The notes under the pieces were generated by a model, which ran no database searches, was not told the origin of the DNA, and worked only from the letters and a program-made list of their open reading frames with translations. The translations under genes and the position numbers were made by a program. This document shows positions 54,669-63,446 of a DNA stretch of 64,000 nt, piece by piece. The DNA is from Gilliamella sp. Lep-s35 (GTDB lineage: Bacteria; Pseudomonadota; Gammaproteobacteria; Enterobacterales; Orbaceae), in the NCBI RefSeq assembly GCF_009795845.1, contig NZ_WTEX01000011.1:1-64000 (forward strand), given 5' to 3'. Numbering within the stretch: the first letter of the stretch is position 1; every line of letters begins with the position of its first letter.

Positions 54669-55628
54669 ATGATTAAATCGTTTTATTATATTGCAGGCAT
54701 TTTCATTTTATTGATCATGGCTGCAATAAGTTTATTTATTGGTGCTGGAAACGTGACGCTATTGGACTTATGGTTTGATAGTAACATGCGCGAAATTTTC
54801 TTTGTTAGCCGTGTACCTAGAACTGTTGCTTTATTATTAGCTGGTAGCGCTATGAGCGTTGCAGGGTTAATTATGCAACTTTTAACCCAAAATCGATTTG
54901 TTGAACCCTCTTTAGTTGGCACTACTCAATCTGCAAGTTTTGGTTTATTAGTTATGATGGTTCTAGCTCCTGGTGCTAGTGTCATGACTAAAATGGTTGT
55001 TGCTAGTCTATTTGCTATGATTGGCACAATGATATTTATGGTGATTTCTCGAAAGATTATTTTAAAGTCAGCAATAATGGTACCTCTTATTGGCATTATG
55101 TTAAGTGCAGTTATTAGCGCTATTACTACATTTTTTGCCATGTATTTTGATCTGTTACAATCACTTGGTGGTTGGGAATCAGGTGATTTTTCAGCTATTT
55201 TAAAAGGCCGTTACGAATTATTATGGTTGGTGGGTGGTTTGACATTACTTGCTTGTTGGTGTGCGGATCAGTTTACTGTAGTTGGCTTAGGGCGTGATTT
55301 TTCTATTAATGTAGGGCTTAACTATCGTCGTGTTATGTTGACAGGACTTATTGTCATTGCATTAATCGGTGGTATTGTCGTTGTAGTTGTTGGCGTTTTA
55401 CCCTTTCTTGGGTTAATTGTCCCCAATATCGTTAGCTTATTATTTGGAGACAATGTTCGTAAAACCATTCCATGGATCTGTTTGTTTGGTAGTGGATTAG
55501 TTTTAATTTGCGATATTATTGGGCGTGTAATTCGCTATCCTTTTGAAATCCCCGTGAGTGTTATTCTTGGCGTAGTTGGCGCTATTATTTTTTTAATATT
55601 GTTGAGTCGAAAACGTCATGTTAATTAA
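54669..55628 (+). CDS. Siderophore ABC transporter permease 1 (FecCD family)
   Basis: This 319-residue inner-membrane permease has about nine hydrophobic helices. RVPRTVALLLAGSAMSVAGLIMQ at about 48-70 is the FecCD signature, and VGVLPFLGLIVPNIVSLLFGDN at about 240-261 is the ATPase-coupling loop. It begins eight bases after the lipoprotein gene and overlaps the second permease by 11 bases. Two separate permease genes, as here, correspond to FatD/FatC, YclN/YclO or VctD/VctG. The protein pairs with the next gene product to form the channel. Confidence 0.9.
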   Translation: MIKSFYYIAGIFILLIMAAISLFIGAGNVTLLDLWFDSNMREIFFVSRVPRTVALLLAGSAMSVAGLIMQLLTQNRFVEPSLVGTTQSASFGLLVMMVLAPGASVMTKMVVASLFAMIGTMIFMVISRKIILKSAIMVPLIGIMLSAVISAITTFFAMYFDLLQSLGGWESGDFSAILKGRYELLWLVGGLTLLACWCADQFTVVGLGRDFSINVGLNYRRVMLTGLIVIALIGGIVVVVVGVLPFLGLIVPNIVSLLFGDNVRKTIPWICLFGSGLVLICDIIGRVIRYPFEIPVSVILGVVGAIIFLILLSRKRHVN

Positions 55629-56589
55629 TCAAAACCGTCATATTTCAAGTCAAAAAAGAGTGCTTTTATTATTTATTATTGCATCAATTTGTGTAGTTTG
55701 CTTTATGACAATTGGTCTTAAAGGCAATATTAACTACATTTTGAAGCATCGAACTTGGATTATACTAACAATGATTTTAGTTGCCTTTTCGGCAGCAACA
55801 TCAACATTACTTTTCCAAACCGTTACCAACAATCGGATATTAACTCCTTCCATTATGGGGTTTGAATCGCTGTTTGTACTTATTCAAACAGTTGTGATCT
55901 TCTGTATTGATGCACAAGGTATTACCTATATTGGTATTATTGGTCGATTTATATTTGAATCACTTTTATTAATTTTATTCTCTTTATTTTTATATCGAGG
56001 TTTGTTTACTAAGCTCAAGCAAAACTTACATTTAGTATTATTAATCGGTATTATTTTAGGCACATTATTCCGTAGTTTTTCTAATTTATTACAGCGTTTA
56101 ATGACGCCTTCCGAGTTTGCAATATTGCAAAGCCGAATTTTTGCTACCTTTACCCGTGCCGAACCGATGTTAATTATCTTCTCATTAATCATTGCTTGTA
56201 TCATTGGTTTGTTTTTATGGCGAATGCGATATCAGTTTGATGTTCTGGCGTTAGGGCGTGATAATGCTATAAATCTAGGCATTGATTACCAAAAAAGTGT
56301 TACCGTTATTTTATTGCTTGTGTCTGTTTTGGTTTCGATATCAACCGCATTAGTTGGACCATTTACTTTTTTAGGGCTTTTAATTGCTAATTTAGCTTAT
56401 AGTATTAGTGGATCAAGCCAACACCGTTTTTTACTTCCTACTGCTTTTTTGTTGGGGGTGATATTTCTTATTGGTGGGCAAATATTCTTAGAACGGGTGC
56501 TAAATATGATTGGCGCATTATCGATTGTGATCGAATTTATAGGTGGCTTATTGTTTATCTTCTTATTATTGAAAAAGGTTCCGATGTGA
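55618..56589 (+). CDS. Siderophore ABC transporter permease 2 (FecCD family)
   Basis: This 323-residue FecCD permease has helices over most of its length. LVAFSAATSTLLFQTVTNNRILTPSIMGFESLF is the second-permease variant of the family motif, and VGPFTFLGLLIANLAYSISG is the coupling loop. It overlaps the first permease by 11 bases and the ATPase gene by four bases, a compact arrangement that suggests balanced translation. The order lipoprotein-permease-permease-ATPase is that of vctPDGC. Confidence 0.9.
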   Translation: MLINQNRHISSQKRVLLLFIIASICVVCFMTIGLKGNINYILKHRTWIILTMILVAFSAATSTLLFQTVTNNRILTPSIMGFESLFVLIQTVVIFCIDAQGITYIGIIGRFIFESLLLILFSLFLYRGLFTKLKQNLHLVLLIGIILGTLFRSFSNLLQRLMTPSEFAILQSRIFATFTRAEPMLIIFSLIIACIIGLFLWRMRYQFDVLALGRDNAINLGIDYQKSVTVILLLVSVLVSISTALVGPFTFLGLLIANLAYSISGSSQHRFLLPTAFLLGVIFLIGGQIFLERVLNMIGALSIVIEFIGGLLFIFLLLKKVPM

Positions 56590-57341
56590 TAGAAATTGAT
56601 AATATTAGTAAAAACTATCAAACAATACCTGTATTAAAAAATGTCAATGCGACGATTTCAAAAGGTGGTATTACAGCTATTATTGGTCCAAATGGGGCAG
56701 GTAAATCGACATTATTGTCAATCATAAGTCGACTTTTAGTTGCTGATGAAGGGCAAGTTAAAATTCAAAATATGGATGTTGTAAATACGCCAAGCGATAA
56801 GCTAGCGACCTATTTATCGGTATTAAGACAAGAAAATCGTTTTACCAGCAGATTAACGGTTTTTGAATTAGTCGGATTTGGTCGTTACCCTTATAGCAAA
56901 GGGTGCTTAACTGTCGATGATTACGAGCACATTCATCGAGCCCTTGAGTTTTTAGATCTTACGCAATATAAAGACCGTTTTTTAGATGAGCTTTCAGGTG
57001 GCCAACGACAACGCGCTTACGTTGCTATGGTATTATGTCAAGATACGGAATATGTATTACTTGACGAACCGCTCAATAACCTCGATATGAAACATGCTGT
57101 TGCCATGATGAAACAATTACGCCGCGCAGCTGATGAGCTTGATAAAACAATTATGATTGTTATCCATGACATCAACTTTGCGTCTGTATACTCAGACTAT
57201 ATTTTAGCCATGAAAAATGGTGAACTGGTATATCAAGGCAATCCTCAACAGATTATGAAAGCTAATATTTTAGAAGATATATTCGATACTCCAGTAAAAA
57301 TTGAAAATATCCACAATCAAAATATTGCTATTTACTATTAA
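56586..57341 (+). CDS. Siderophore ABC transporter ATP-binding protein
   Basis: The 251-residue ATPase shows Walker A GPNGAGKST at about 35-43, the signature LSGGQRQRAYVAM at about 138-150, Walker B YVLLDEPLNNLD at about 157-168 and the switch His in VIHDINFA. It starts with GTG inside the end of the second permease gene. It is the last gene of the iron operon. No outer-membrane receptor or TonB gene accompanies the cluster, so one must be elsewhere or entry is by porin (inference). Confidence 0.93.
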   Translation: MIEIDNISKNYQTIPVLKNVNATISKGGITAIIGPNGAGKSTLLSIISRLLVADEGQVKIQNMDVVNTPSDKLATYLSVLRQENRFTSRLTVFELVGFGRYPYSKGCLTVDDYEHIHRALEFLDLTQYKDRFLDELSGGQRQRAYVAMVLCQDTEYVLLDEPLNNLDMKHAVAMMKQLRRAADELDKTIMIVIHDINFASVYSDYILAMKNGELVYQGNPQQIMKANILEDIFDTPVKIENIHNQNIAIYY

Positions 57342-57465
57342 CAAATATAATACAAATTAATAGTAAAAAGTTACAAGTGTTTAATTAAGTAAATAAAAAT
57401 TATTGTTTACTATTTATTTCTAACCATGTTAAATAATTGGCAATATTTTTGTTGAGATAATTATA

Positions 57466-58470
57466 ATGAAATTACAGGAAATAGCACTTTTAGCCGGTGT
57501 ATCAAGGACGACGGCCAGTTATGTGATTAATGGAAAAGCCAAAAAATACCGTGTTAGTGACAAAACAATCGAAAAAGTCATGTCGGTAGTAAAAGAGCAC
57601 AATTACCAACCTAATGCAGTTGCAGCAGGGCTTAGAGCCGGTAAAACCCGTACTATAGGCATTATTATTCCTGATTTAGAAAACAACAGTTACACTCGCA
57701 TAGCTAATTATTTAGAGCAATTAGTCAGAAAGGAAGGATACCAATTATTATTGGCATGTTCTAAAGATAATCCCAAAATTGAAAAAGAGTGTGTTAAACA
57801 TCTACAACAACGCCGTGTTGATGCATTACTGATTTCATCGTCATTTATTTCTGAGCAAGATTATCTTTTTTATGATGATTGGCAAAACGAAAAAATTCCA
57901 CTATTTGCACTTGACAGAATATTATCCACAACAAAATTTAGAAATATTGTAGGCGCAGATAAACAAGACTCAACATCACTAGCTAAAGCATTCAATAACT
58001 TTGTGGAAGGTTCTGTTGTTTATATTGGGGCTTTACCTAACTTATCCGTTAGTCAACTTCGTTTAGATGGCTTTAACGATATCAAACTTAATTATTGCAA
58101 TAAAGTTGATTTTTTATATGCAAATAATTATAGTCGCCACGACGCTGATTTTGCGTTTAGTCAATGGTTAGAAAATAATGAAATGCCTAACGGTATTTTC
58201 ACCACTTCCTTTTCTTTATTACAAGGAACGATCGATGCAATTTTAAGAAAATTTGGTCATTTACCAGAAAGCTTAACCATTGCAACTTTTGGTGATAACG
58301 AATTGTTAGACTTTTTACCATGTAAAGTTATATCACTTTCGCAAGATCATAAAGAAGTTGCTAACATCACAATAAAATTATTTTTAAACTATATGGATAA
58401 CCAGAATTACCAATCTGGCACAACAATAATTCCAAGAAAATTGATCTATCGAGGTAGTTTAAGTCGTTAA
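57466..58470 (+). CDS. cra: Catabolite repressor/activator Cra (FruR)
   Basis: Cra is a LacI-family regulator, released from DNA by fructose-1-phosphate. The N-terminal helix-turn-helix MKLQEIALLAGVSRTTASYVINGKAKKYRVS is close to E. coli FruR, including the characteristic YVINGKA. The ligand-binding domain fills 60-330. The 334-residue length is the same as E. coli. It lies directly upstream of fruBKA, and a Cra-type operator stands between them, so it very likely represses that operon until fructose enters. Confidence 0.94.
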   Translation: MKLQEIALLAGVSRTTASYVINGKAKKYRVSDKTIEKVMSVVKEHNYQPNAVAAGLRAGKTRTIGIIIPDLENNSYTRIANYLEQLVRKEGYQLLLACSKDNPKIEKECVKHLQQRRVDALLISSSFISEQDYLFYDDWQNEKIPLFALDRILSTTKFRNIVGADKQDSTSLAKAFNNFVEGSVVYIGALPNLSVSQLRLDGFNDIKLNYCNKVDFLYANNYSRHDADFAFSQWLENNEMPNGIFTTSFSLLQGTIDAILRKFGHLPESLTIATFGDNELLDFLPCKVISLSQDHKEVANITIKLFLNYMDNQNYQSGTTIIPRKLIYRGSLSR

Positions 58471-58504
58471 TGTTTTTATAAGAACCAAAAAATAATTTAG
58501 ATAA

Positions 58505-58526
58505 AAATAAGATCTAGATCACATAT
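58505..58526. promoter_or_regulatory. Likely CRP site before fruB
   Basis: The central GATCTAGATCACAT is identical to the core and right half of the CRP consensus; the left half (AAATAA in place of AAATGT) is poor. It lies upstream of the Cra operator, where an activator would be expected. Confidence 0.55.
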
Positions 58527-58573
58527 TCTTTATTAATAGATATAAGTTATTGGATTATTAATGTTAATCTATT

Positions 58574-58600
58574 CATTATTGCTGAAACGATTCAATAATG
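58574..58600. promoter_or_regulatory. Cra operator of fruBKA within a larger palindrome
   Basis: GCTGAAACGATTCAA at 58581-58595 fits the Cra operator (TGAAACGATTCA). It is framed by the perfect outer repeats CATTATTG (58574-58581) and CAATAATG (58593-58600), giving a 27-base dyad. It lies 72 bases before fruB. Confidence 0.85.
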
Positions 58601-58671
58601 TTAATTCAAAGATTTATATTTGCTGAGTCATTTTAAACGACCCAACATTTTAACCCAGAGGTATTTATTAT

Positions 58672-59844
58672 ATGTTTCATTTAGTTAAAGAAAATATTCA
58701 TTTGAATGAACAATCCGCCAATAAAACTGAAGCGATAAAAAAAATTGCTACAGCCTTAACTAGTGCCGGATTTGTTGAACAAGGTTATGTTGATGGAATG
58801 CTTGAACGAGAATCTCAAGCGGCTACCTATCTGGGTATAGGTCTTGCTATTCCTCATGGCACAACTAAAACTCGCCATTTAGTCAAAAAAACAGGAGTGC
58901 AAGTATTTTGCTTCCCGAATGGTGTTGAGTGGGGAGACGATGGTGAAAAGGCCTATCTTGCTATTGGTATTGCAGCGAGTTCTGACGAACATTTAGAGTT
59001 GCTTCGACAATTAACCCATGTACTTAGTGCTGATGGAGTAGAGGAACGAATTAAAGCAATTAAAACTGCCGACGAAGCTATTGCTATTTTAACGGGTAAA
59101 ACAAGTGCCGAAGATAGTCAATTTGTTGTTGATTCATCATCATTGCTACTTGATATTCCTGCCGATAGTTTAGCTATGCTACAAGCATTAAATGCCTCAC
59201 GTTTAAAACAACAAAATGCGGTAAATACAACTTTTATTACCGATGTGTTAGACAACAAACCTAATTATCTTGGTCAAGGTGTTTGGTTAAATGATAGCAA
59301 AACTGGTAATGTAAAAAATGCTATTGCTATTAGCCGTACAACAAGCAATTTGAGTGAAGATGGTAATCCAGTTAAATTACTTATTACAATGTCTGCTATT
59401 GATGATTCTATTTCAGGTGTTGTCAACAATATTGCTTCTTTAGTTTTCAATCAAAATTTAGAACAATTAGTTTCAGCCAATGCTGATAAACTTATTAATC
59501 TACTTGTTGCTGAACAACAAAATCCTGCAGATAATTCTGTTTCAGAAGCTAGCACCAATAACGGTGCGCTTACTTGTGAATTTATTGTTCCTAATGAAAA
59601 CGGCTTACATACACGCCCATCATCTGTTTTAGTTAAACTTGTTAAAGAATTTAACAGCAAAGTGACGGTTGCCAATTTAGATGGTAAAGGTGAACCTGTA
59701 AGTGCAACTAGCTTAATGAAAATTGTTGCACTAGGTGCTAAAAAAGGCAGTCGATTACAATTTACCGCTGTTGGCGATGATGCGCAGCAAGCGCTTGATG
59801 CTATAGGTAAAGCGATTGAAAGTGGTTTAGGTGAGGGAGTTTAA
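58672..59844 (+). CDS. fruB: Fructose PTS diphosphoryl transfer protein (IIA-HPr)
   Basis: FruB passes phosphate from enzyme I through its own HPr domain to its IIA domain and on to FruA. The IIA-Fru domain is at about 1-140, with the active His in GLAIPHGTTKTRHLV. A middle domain follows, and the C-terminal HPr domain (about 300-390) has the phosphate acceptor His in NENGLHTRPSSVLVK. The length of 390 is close to E. coli FruB (376). It is the first gene of fruBKA and is directly followed by fruK with no gap. Confidence 0.97.
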   Translation: MFHLVKENIHLNEQSANKTEAIKKIATALTSAGFVEQGYVDGMLERESQAATYLGIGLAIPHGTTKTRHLVKKTGVQVFCFPNGVEWGDDGEKAYLAIGIAASSDEHLELLRQLTHVLSADGVEERIKAIKTADEAIAILTGKTSAEDSQFVVDSSSLLLDIPADSLAMLQALNASRLKQQNAVNTTFITDVLDNKPNYLGQGVWLNDSKTGNVKNAIAISRTTSNLSEDGNPVKLLITMSAIDDSISGVVNNIASLVFNQNLEQLVSANADKLINLLVAEQQNPADNSVSEASTNNGALTCEFIVPNENGLHTRPSSVLVKLVKEFNSKVTVANLDGKGEPVSATSLMKIVALGAKKGSRLQFTAVGDDAQQALDAIGKAIESGLGEGV

Positions 59845-60780
59845 ATGACTTATCGTATTGCAACAATCACCTTAAATCCAGCTTATGACCTTTTGGGTTT
59901 TTGCCCTAAAGTTGAGCTTGGCGATGTTAATTTAGTCCAAACCAATGCATTACTTGCGGCAGGTAAAGGCATTAACGTTGCTAAAGTTTTATCGAATTTA
60001 GACATTCAATTAACTGTTGGTGGATTTTTAGGTAAAGATAACCGTGATGGTTTTAATTTATTATTTAAAACACTAAATGTAGTTGATAAGTTTCAAACTG
60101 TCGAAGGTCGTACACGCATTAATGTCAAATTGACAGAAGAAAATAGCGAAGTTACCGATCTCAACTTTTCCGGCTTTACAATTAGTGAACAAGATTGGCA
60201 ACAATTTGTCACTAACTCATTAGAATGGCTAAAAAACATTGATATGGTTGCTATTAGTGGTAGCTTACCGGCAGGTGTTTCGCTTGAAAAATTCACACAG
60301 TGGATGAAGCAGGTTAAAGCAATTTGCCCAAAAATAGTATTTGATAGTAGCCGAGATGCCCTAGTTGCAGGTTTAAAAGCAAAACCGTGGTTGATCAAAC
60401 CTAATGACAAAGAGCTTGAAATGTGGGTAGGTCGCAAATTACCGACATTAGAGGATATCAAAAAAGCCGCTATGGAGCTAGTTAGTGGTGGCGTTGATAA
60501 TGTCGTGATTTCGCTAGGAAGTAAAGGTGCTTTGTGGGTAACTAAACATGAAGCATGGCTAGCAAAACCACCTAAATGCCACGTAGTTAGTACCGTTGGT
60601 GCCGGTGATTCAATGGTTGCTGGTTTAATGTATGGTTTAATGACCGAACAATCAATTAAAGACACTTTAGTATTTGCATCAAGTGTTGCGGCTTTATCGG
60701 TTGGACAGGCCGGTGTGGGGATATCTGATCGCCAAGCTGTAAATAATATGCTAGAAAAAATTGAAATAATTGCTGCATAA
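59845..60780 (+). CDS. fruK: 1-phosphofructokinase
   Basis: FruK phosphorylates fructose-1-phosphate to fructose-1,6-bisphosphate, removing the Cra ligand. It is a PfkB-family kinase of 311 residues: AGKGINVAKVLSNL at about 38-51 binds substrate, and STVGAGDSMVAGLMYG at about 249-264 carries the catalytic Asp. The ATG follows the fruB stop directly (TAAATG), and fruA starts nine bases after its end. Confidence 0.97.
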   Translation: MTYRIATITLNPAYDLLGFCPKVELGDVNLVQTNALLAAGKGINVAKVLSNLDIQLTVGGFLGKDNRDGFNLLFKTLNVVDKFQTVEGRTRINVKLTEENSEVTDLNFSGFTISEQDWQQFVTNSLEWLKNIDMVAISGSLPAGVSLEKFTQWMKQVKAICPKIVFDSSRDALVAGLKAKPWLIKPNDKELEMWVGRKLPTLEDIKKAAMELVSGGVDNVVISLGSKGALWVTKHEAWLAKPPKCHVVSTVGAGDSMVAGLMYGLMTEQSIKDTLVFASSVAALSVGQAGVGISDRQAVNNMLEKIEIIAA

Positions 60781-60789
60781 GGAGTATTC

Positions 60790-62487
60790 ATGAATATATA
60801 TATTATTGAAGGTAGTAATGCAGGTCCAGTTAATGGACGTTTAGCTAAAGCAGAATTAACTTTAGTGGCAAATGCATTAAATTTGAATGTAGTTGAAAGT
60901 GCCGCGTCAGCAGATGTTATTATTGCCGTCGGTTCAGGAACTATTAGTGATAAATCGGTGATTGGTAAAAAAGTTTATGTTGTTGATGACTTAAACTGCC
61001 TTTTTGCTAATCCAAAACAGATTTTAACTGATGCACCTAATAAAGCTGAGGTTTATCAAGCAAGCAACAATATTGCGCCAACATCAAGTAATAATAATAC
61101 AGGTGTAAAACGCATTGTTGCTGTTACTGCTTGCCCAACAGGTGTTGCTCACACCTTTATGGCAGCAGAAGCGATTGAAGAAGAAGCCAAAAAACGCGGT
61201 TGGTGGTGTAAAGTTGAAACCCGTGGTTCAGTTGGTGTTGGTAACGAACTCACTCCAGAAGAAGTGGCTTCTGCCGATGTGGTTATCGCCGCTTGTGATA
61301 TTGATGTTGATTTAAGCAAATTTGCAGGTAAAAAGCTTTATCGCACCAAAACAGGTCCTGCTCTGAAAAAAACAGCGCAAGAATTTGATAAAGCCTTTGA
61401 AGAAGCAACCGTATATCAACCAAACGCTAATGCTTCAACAACTAAATCCAATAATGAGAAAAAAGGTGTTTATCAACATCTTTTAACTGGCGTATCTTAT
61501 ATGTTACCAATGGTGGTTGCAGGTGGTTTGATTATTGCACTTTCATTTGCTTTTGGTTCCTTTGAAATGGTTGATGGCGTGCAAAAATTAATTGGTGAAT
61601 CGCATTTAGCTCAAATTGGAGGACTTGCTTTCTCACTTATGGTACCACTGCTTTCAGGTTATATTGCTTATTCTATTGCTGATAGACCTGGTCTTGCTCC
61701 CGGTCTTGTTGGTGGATTACTTGCTGTATCGACTGGTGCCGGCTTTTTAGGTGGAATTATTATTGGTTATTTTGCGGGTTATTTGGCGCTACTAATAACA
61801 AAATATTTACCATTACCAAAAACGTTAGAAGCCTTAAAACCAATCTTAATCGTACCGTTATTTGCAACGCTAATTACAGGTCTTGTAATGCAATTTATTA
61901 TTGGTACTCCTATTGCATGGTTAATGAATTTTGTGAAGGAATGGTTGAATTCAATGGGTACTGCTAATGCTGTTATATTGGGTGCTATTTTAGGTGGTAT
62001 GATGTGTACCGATATGGGGGGACCAATTAATAAAGTTGCATACGCATTTGGTACAGGCCTAATTTCAGCACAAGTTTATGCCCCAATGGCAGCCGTTATG
62101 GCGGGCGGAATGGTTCCACCTTTAGCAATGGGGATTGCGACACTTATTGCACGCAAAAAATTTGCTAAAGCTGAGCAAGAAAGCGGTAAAGCTTCATTAG
62201 TATTAGGACTATGCTTTATCTCAGAAGGGGCAATTCCGTTTGCCGCTCGTGATCCATTACGCGTTATTCCATGCTGTATTATTGGTGGAGCTATCACTGG
62301 TGGTATGGCGTTAGCCTTTGGTTCAACATTAATGACACCACATGGTGGTTTATTTGCTTTAGCAATTCCGGGTGTGGTTGAACCAGTTGGTGGCTACTTA
62401 TTATCTATTGTTGTTGGTGCAGTTATTGCAGGTGTTGCTTATGCATTGATTAAACAACCAGAATCAGAAGCTGCAACTGTCGCTTAA
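60790..62487 (+). CDS. fruA: Fructose PTS transporter subunit IIBC
   Basis: FruA imports fructose as fructose-1-phosphate. The 565-residue protein has an N-terminal degenerate IIB-like part (about 1-95), then a working IIB domain with the cysteine in AVTACPTGVAHTFMAAEAIEEEAKK at about 112-136, then a IIC membrane domain from about 230. IIC marks include GGLLAVSTGAGFLGGIIIGYFAGYL and SEGAIPFAARDPLRVIPCCIIGG. GGAG precedes the ATG. A terminator follows. Confidence 0.97.
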   Translation: MNIYIIEGSNAGPVNGRLAKAELTLVANALNLNVVESAASADVIIAVGSGTISDKSVIGKKVYVVDDLNCLFANPKQILTDAPNKAEVYQASNNIAPTSSNNNTGVKRIVAVTACPTGVAHTFMAAEAIEEEAKKRGWWCKVETRGSVGVGNELTPEEVASADVVIAACDIDVDLSKFAGKKLYRTKTGPALKKTAQEFDKAFEEATVYQPNANASTTKSNNEKKGVYQHLLTGVSYMLPMVVAGGLIIALSFAFGSFEMVDGVQKLIGESHLAQIGGLAFSLMVPLLSGYIAYSIADRPGLAPGLVGGLLAVSTGAGFLGGIIIGYFAGYLALLITKYLPLPKTLEALKPILIVPLFATLITGLVMQFIIGTPIAWLMNFVKEWLNSMGTANAVILGAILGGMMCTDMGGPINKVAYAFGTGLISAQVYAPMAAVMAGGMVPPLAMGIATLIARKKFAKAEQESGKASLVLGLCFISEGAIPFAARDPLRVIPCCIIGGAITGGMALAFGSTLMTPHGGLFALAIPGVVEPVGGYLLSIVVGAVIAGVAYALIKQPESEAATVA

Positions 62488-62502
62488 TATTAATAATATA
62501 AG

Positions 62503-62531
62503 AAATGCCATCAAATGATGGCGTTTTTTTA
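62503..62531. terminator. Terminator between fruA and the LOG-family gene
   Basis: The stem GCCATCA / TGATGGC is followed on the plus strand by seven or more T residues. The two genes are convergent, but the T-run favours the fruA side. Confidence 0.87.
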
Positions 62532-62540
62532 TTCTGTAAA

Positions 62541-63119
62541 CTACTTTTTAACCCAACGTTGCAAATCTTTAGGGATAAAGTTATCCATTTTTTGAAGCAT
62601 ACTTTCAGGGTTATTATCAACAATTAATGTTTTATAAAAACTATCTCGAACAAATCCTTCATTCACCGCATGTTGTAAAAAATTGAGCATAGGTTGCCAA
62701 AATTCAGCAACATTAAACAAAGCGACAGGTTTTTCATGATAACCGATTTGCATTCCCGTCCAAACTTCAAAAACTTCCTCTAGCGTACCTGTTCCGCCGG
62801 GCATTGCAACAAAACCATCGGCAAGCTCAGACAGTCTTGCTTTACGTTGATGCATATTATCCACCACCTCTAAGCGAGTAATACTATGGTGTGCAGTTTC
62901 GGCTTTGACTAAGCGTTCAGGAATAATACCAATCACTTCGCCACCATGAGCTAGTGCCGCATTAGCAATAATGCCCATTAATCCCTTATTACCACCGCCA
63001 TAAATTAAACGCCTATTTTGCTGAGCTAATATTTTACCCAACTGTTCGGCTTGCTCACGATATTCTGGGCGACAGCCTTCACTTGCACCACAAAAAACAC
63101 AAATATTTTTTTTCATCAA
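62541..63119 (-). CDS. LOG family protein (TIGR00730), nucleoside 5'-monophosphate phosphoribohydrolase
   Basis: The LOG family cleaves the N-glycosidic bond of nucleotide monophosphates; plant members activate cytokinins, and many bacterial members act on AMP or purine nucleotides. The 192-residue protein has VFCGASEGCRPEY at the start, LIYGGGNKGLMGIIANAAL at about 38-56 and the signature FVAMPGGTGTLEEVFE at about 102-117. It is a single gene, convergent with fruA. The exact substrate cannot be told from sequence. Confidence 0.88.
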   Translation of the reverse strand: MMKKNICVFCGASEGCRPEYREQAEQLGKILAQQNRRLIYGGGNKGLMGIIANAALAHGGEVIGIIPERLVKAETAHHSITRLEVVDNMHQRKARLSELADGFVAMPGGTGTLEEVFEVWTGMQIGYHEKPVALFNVAEFWQPMLNFLQHAVNEGFVRDSFYKTLIVDNNPESMLQKMDNFIPKDLQRWVKK

Positions 63120-63264
63120 TTTGATTTTACCTGTTATGTTAGTTGCTCGCTATTTTAGCACAGTTAGCTTTTGATTTGTTTACAAGGTGAGCAATTGATT
63201 GCATTTAATATTTTATCAATTGACATTGTGGTAATAGATCGTTAATATTTTGCCTGTTAAGTGT

Positions 63265-63340
63265 TCCTCCATAGTTCAGTCGGTAGAACGGCGGACTGTT
63301 AATCCGTATGTCACAGGTTCAAGTCCTGTTGGAGGAGCCA
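63265..63340 (+). tRNA. tRNA-Asn (GTT anticodon)
   Basis: The 76-base gene is nearly identical to E. coli tRNA-Asn. The acceptor stem TCCTCCA pairs with TGGAGGA, and the anticodon GTT is at 63298-63300 in CTGTTAATCC. The T-loop is GGTTCAAGTCC, and the 3' CCA is encoded. A terminator follows within 15 bases. Confidence 0.97.
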
Positions 63341-63354
63341 ACTACCGAATTGTT

Positions 63355-63380
63355 AAAACCTGCTTATAGCAGGTTTTTTT
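63355..63380 (+). terminator. Terminator of tRNA-Asn
   Basis: A perfect 9-bp stem AAAACCTGC / GCAGGTTTT with loop TTATA is followed by further T residues. It lies 14 bases after the tRNA end. Confidence 0.9.
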
Positions 63381-63446
63381 ATTTCCTAAATAATCACTTG
63401 TTTATATTTAAATGCCAAGCTACTGGTTTAGATCATTTCTATAAAA

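Noticed and set aside
60093-60791. A 232-codon open frame on the minus strand
   Set aside because: It lies wholly antisense to fruK, whose PfkB motifs are clear; its translation is low-complexity (Ser, Thr, Pro rich) and matches no family I know.
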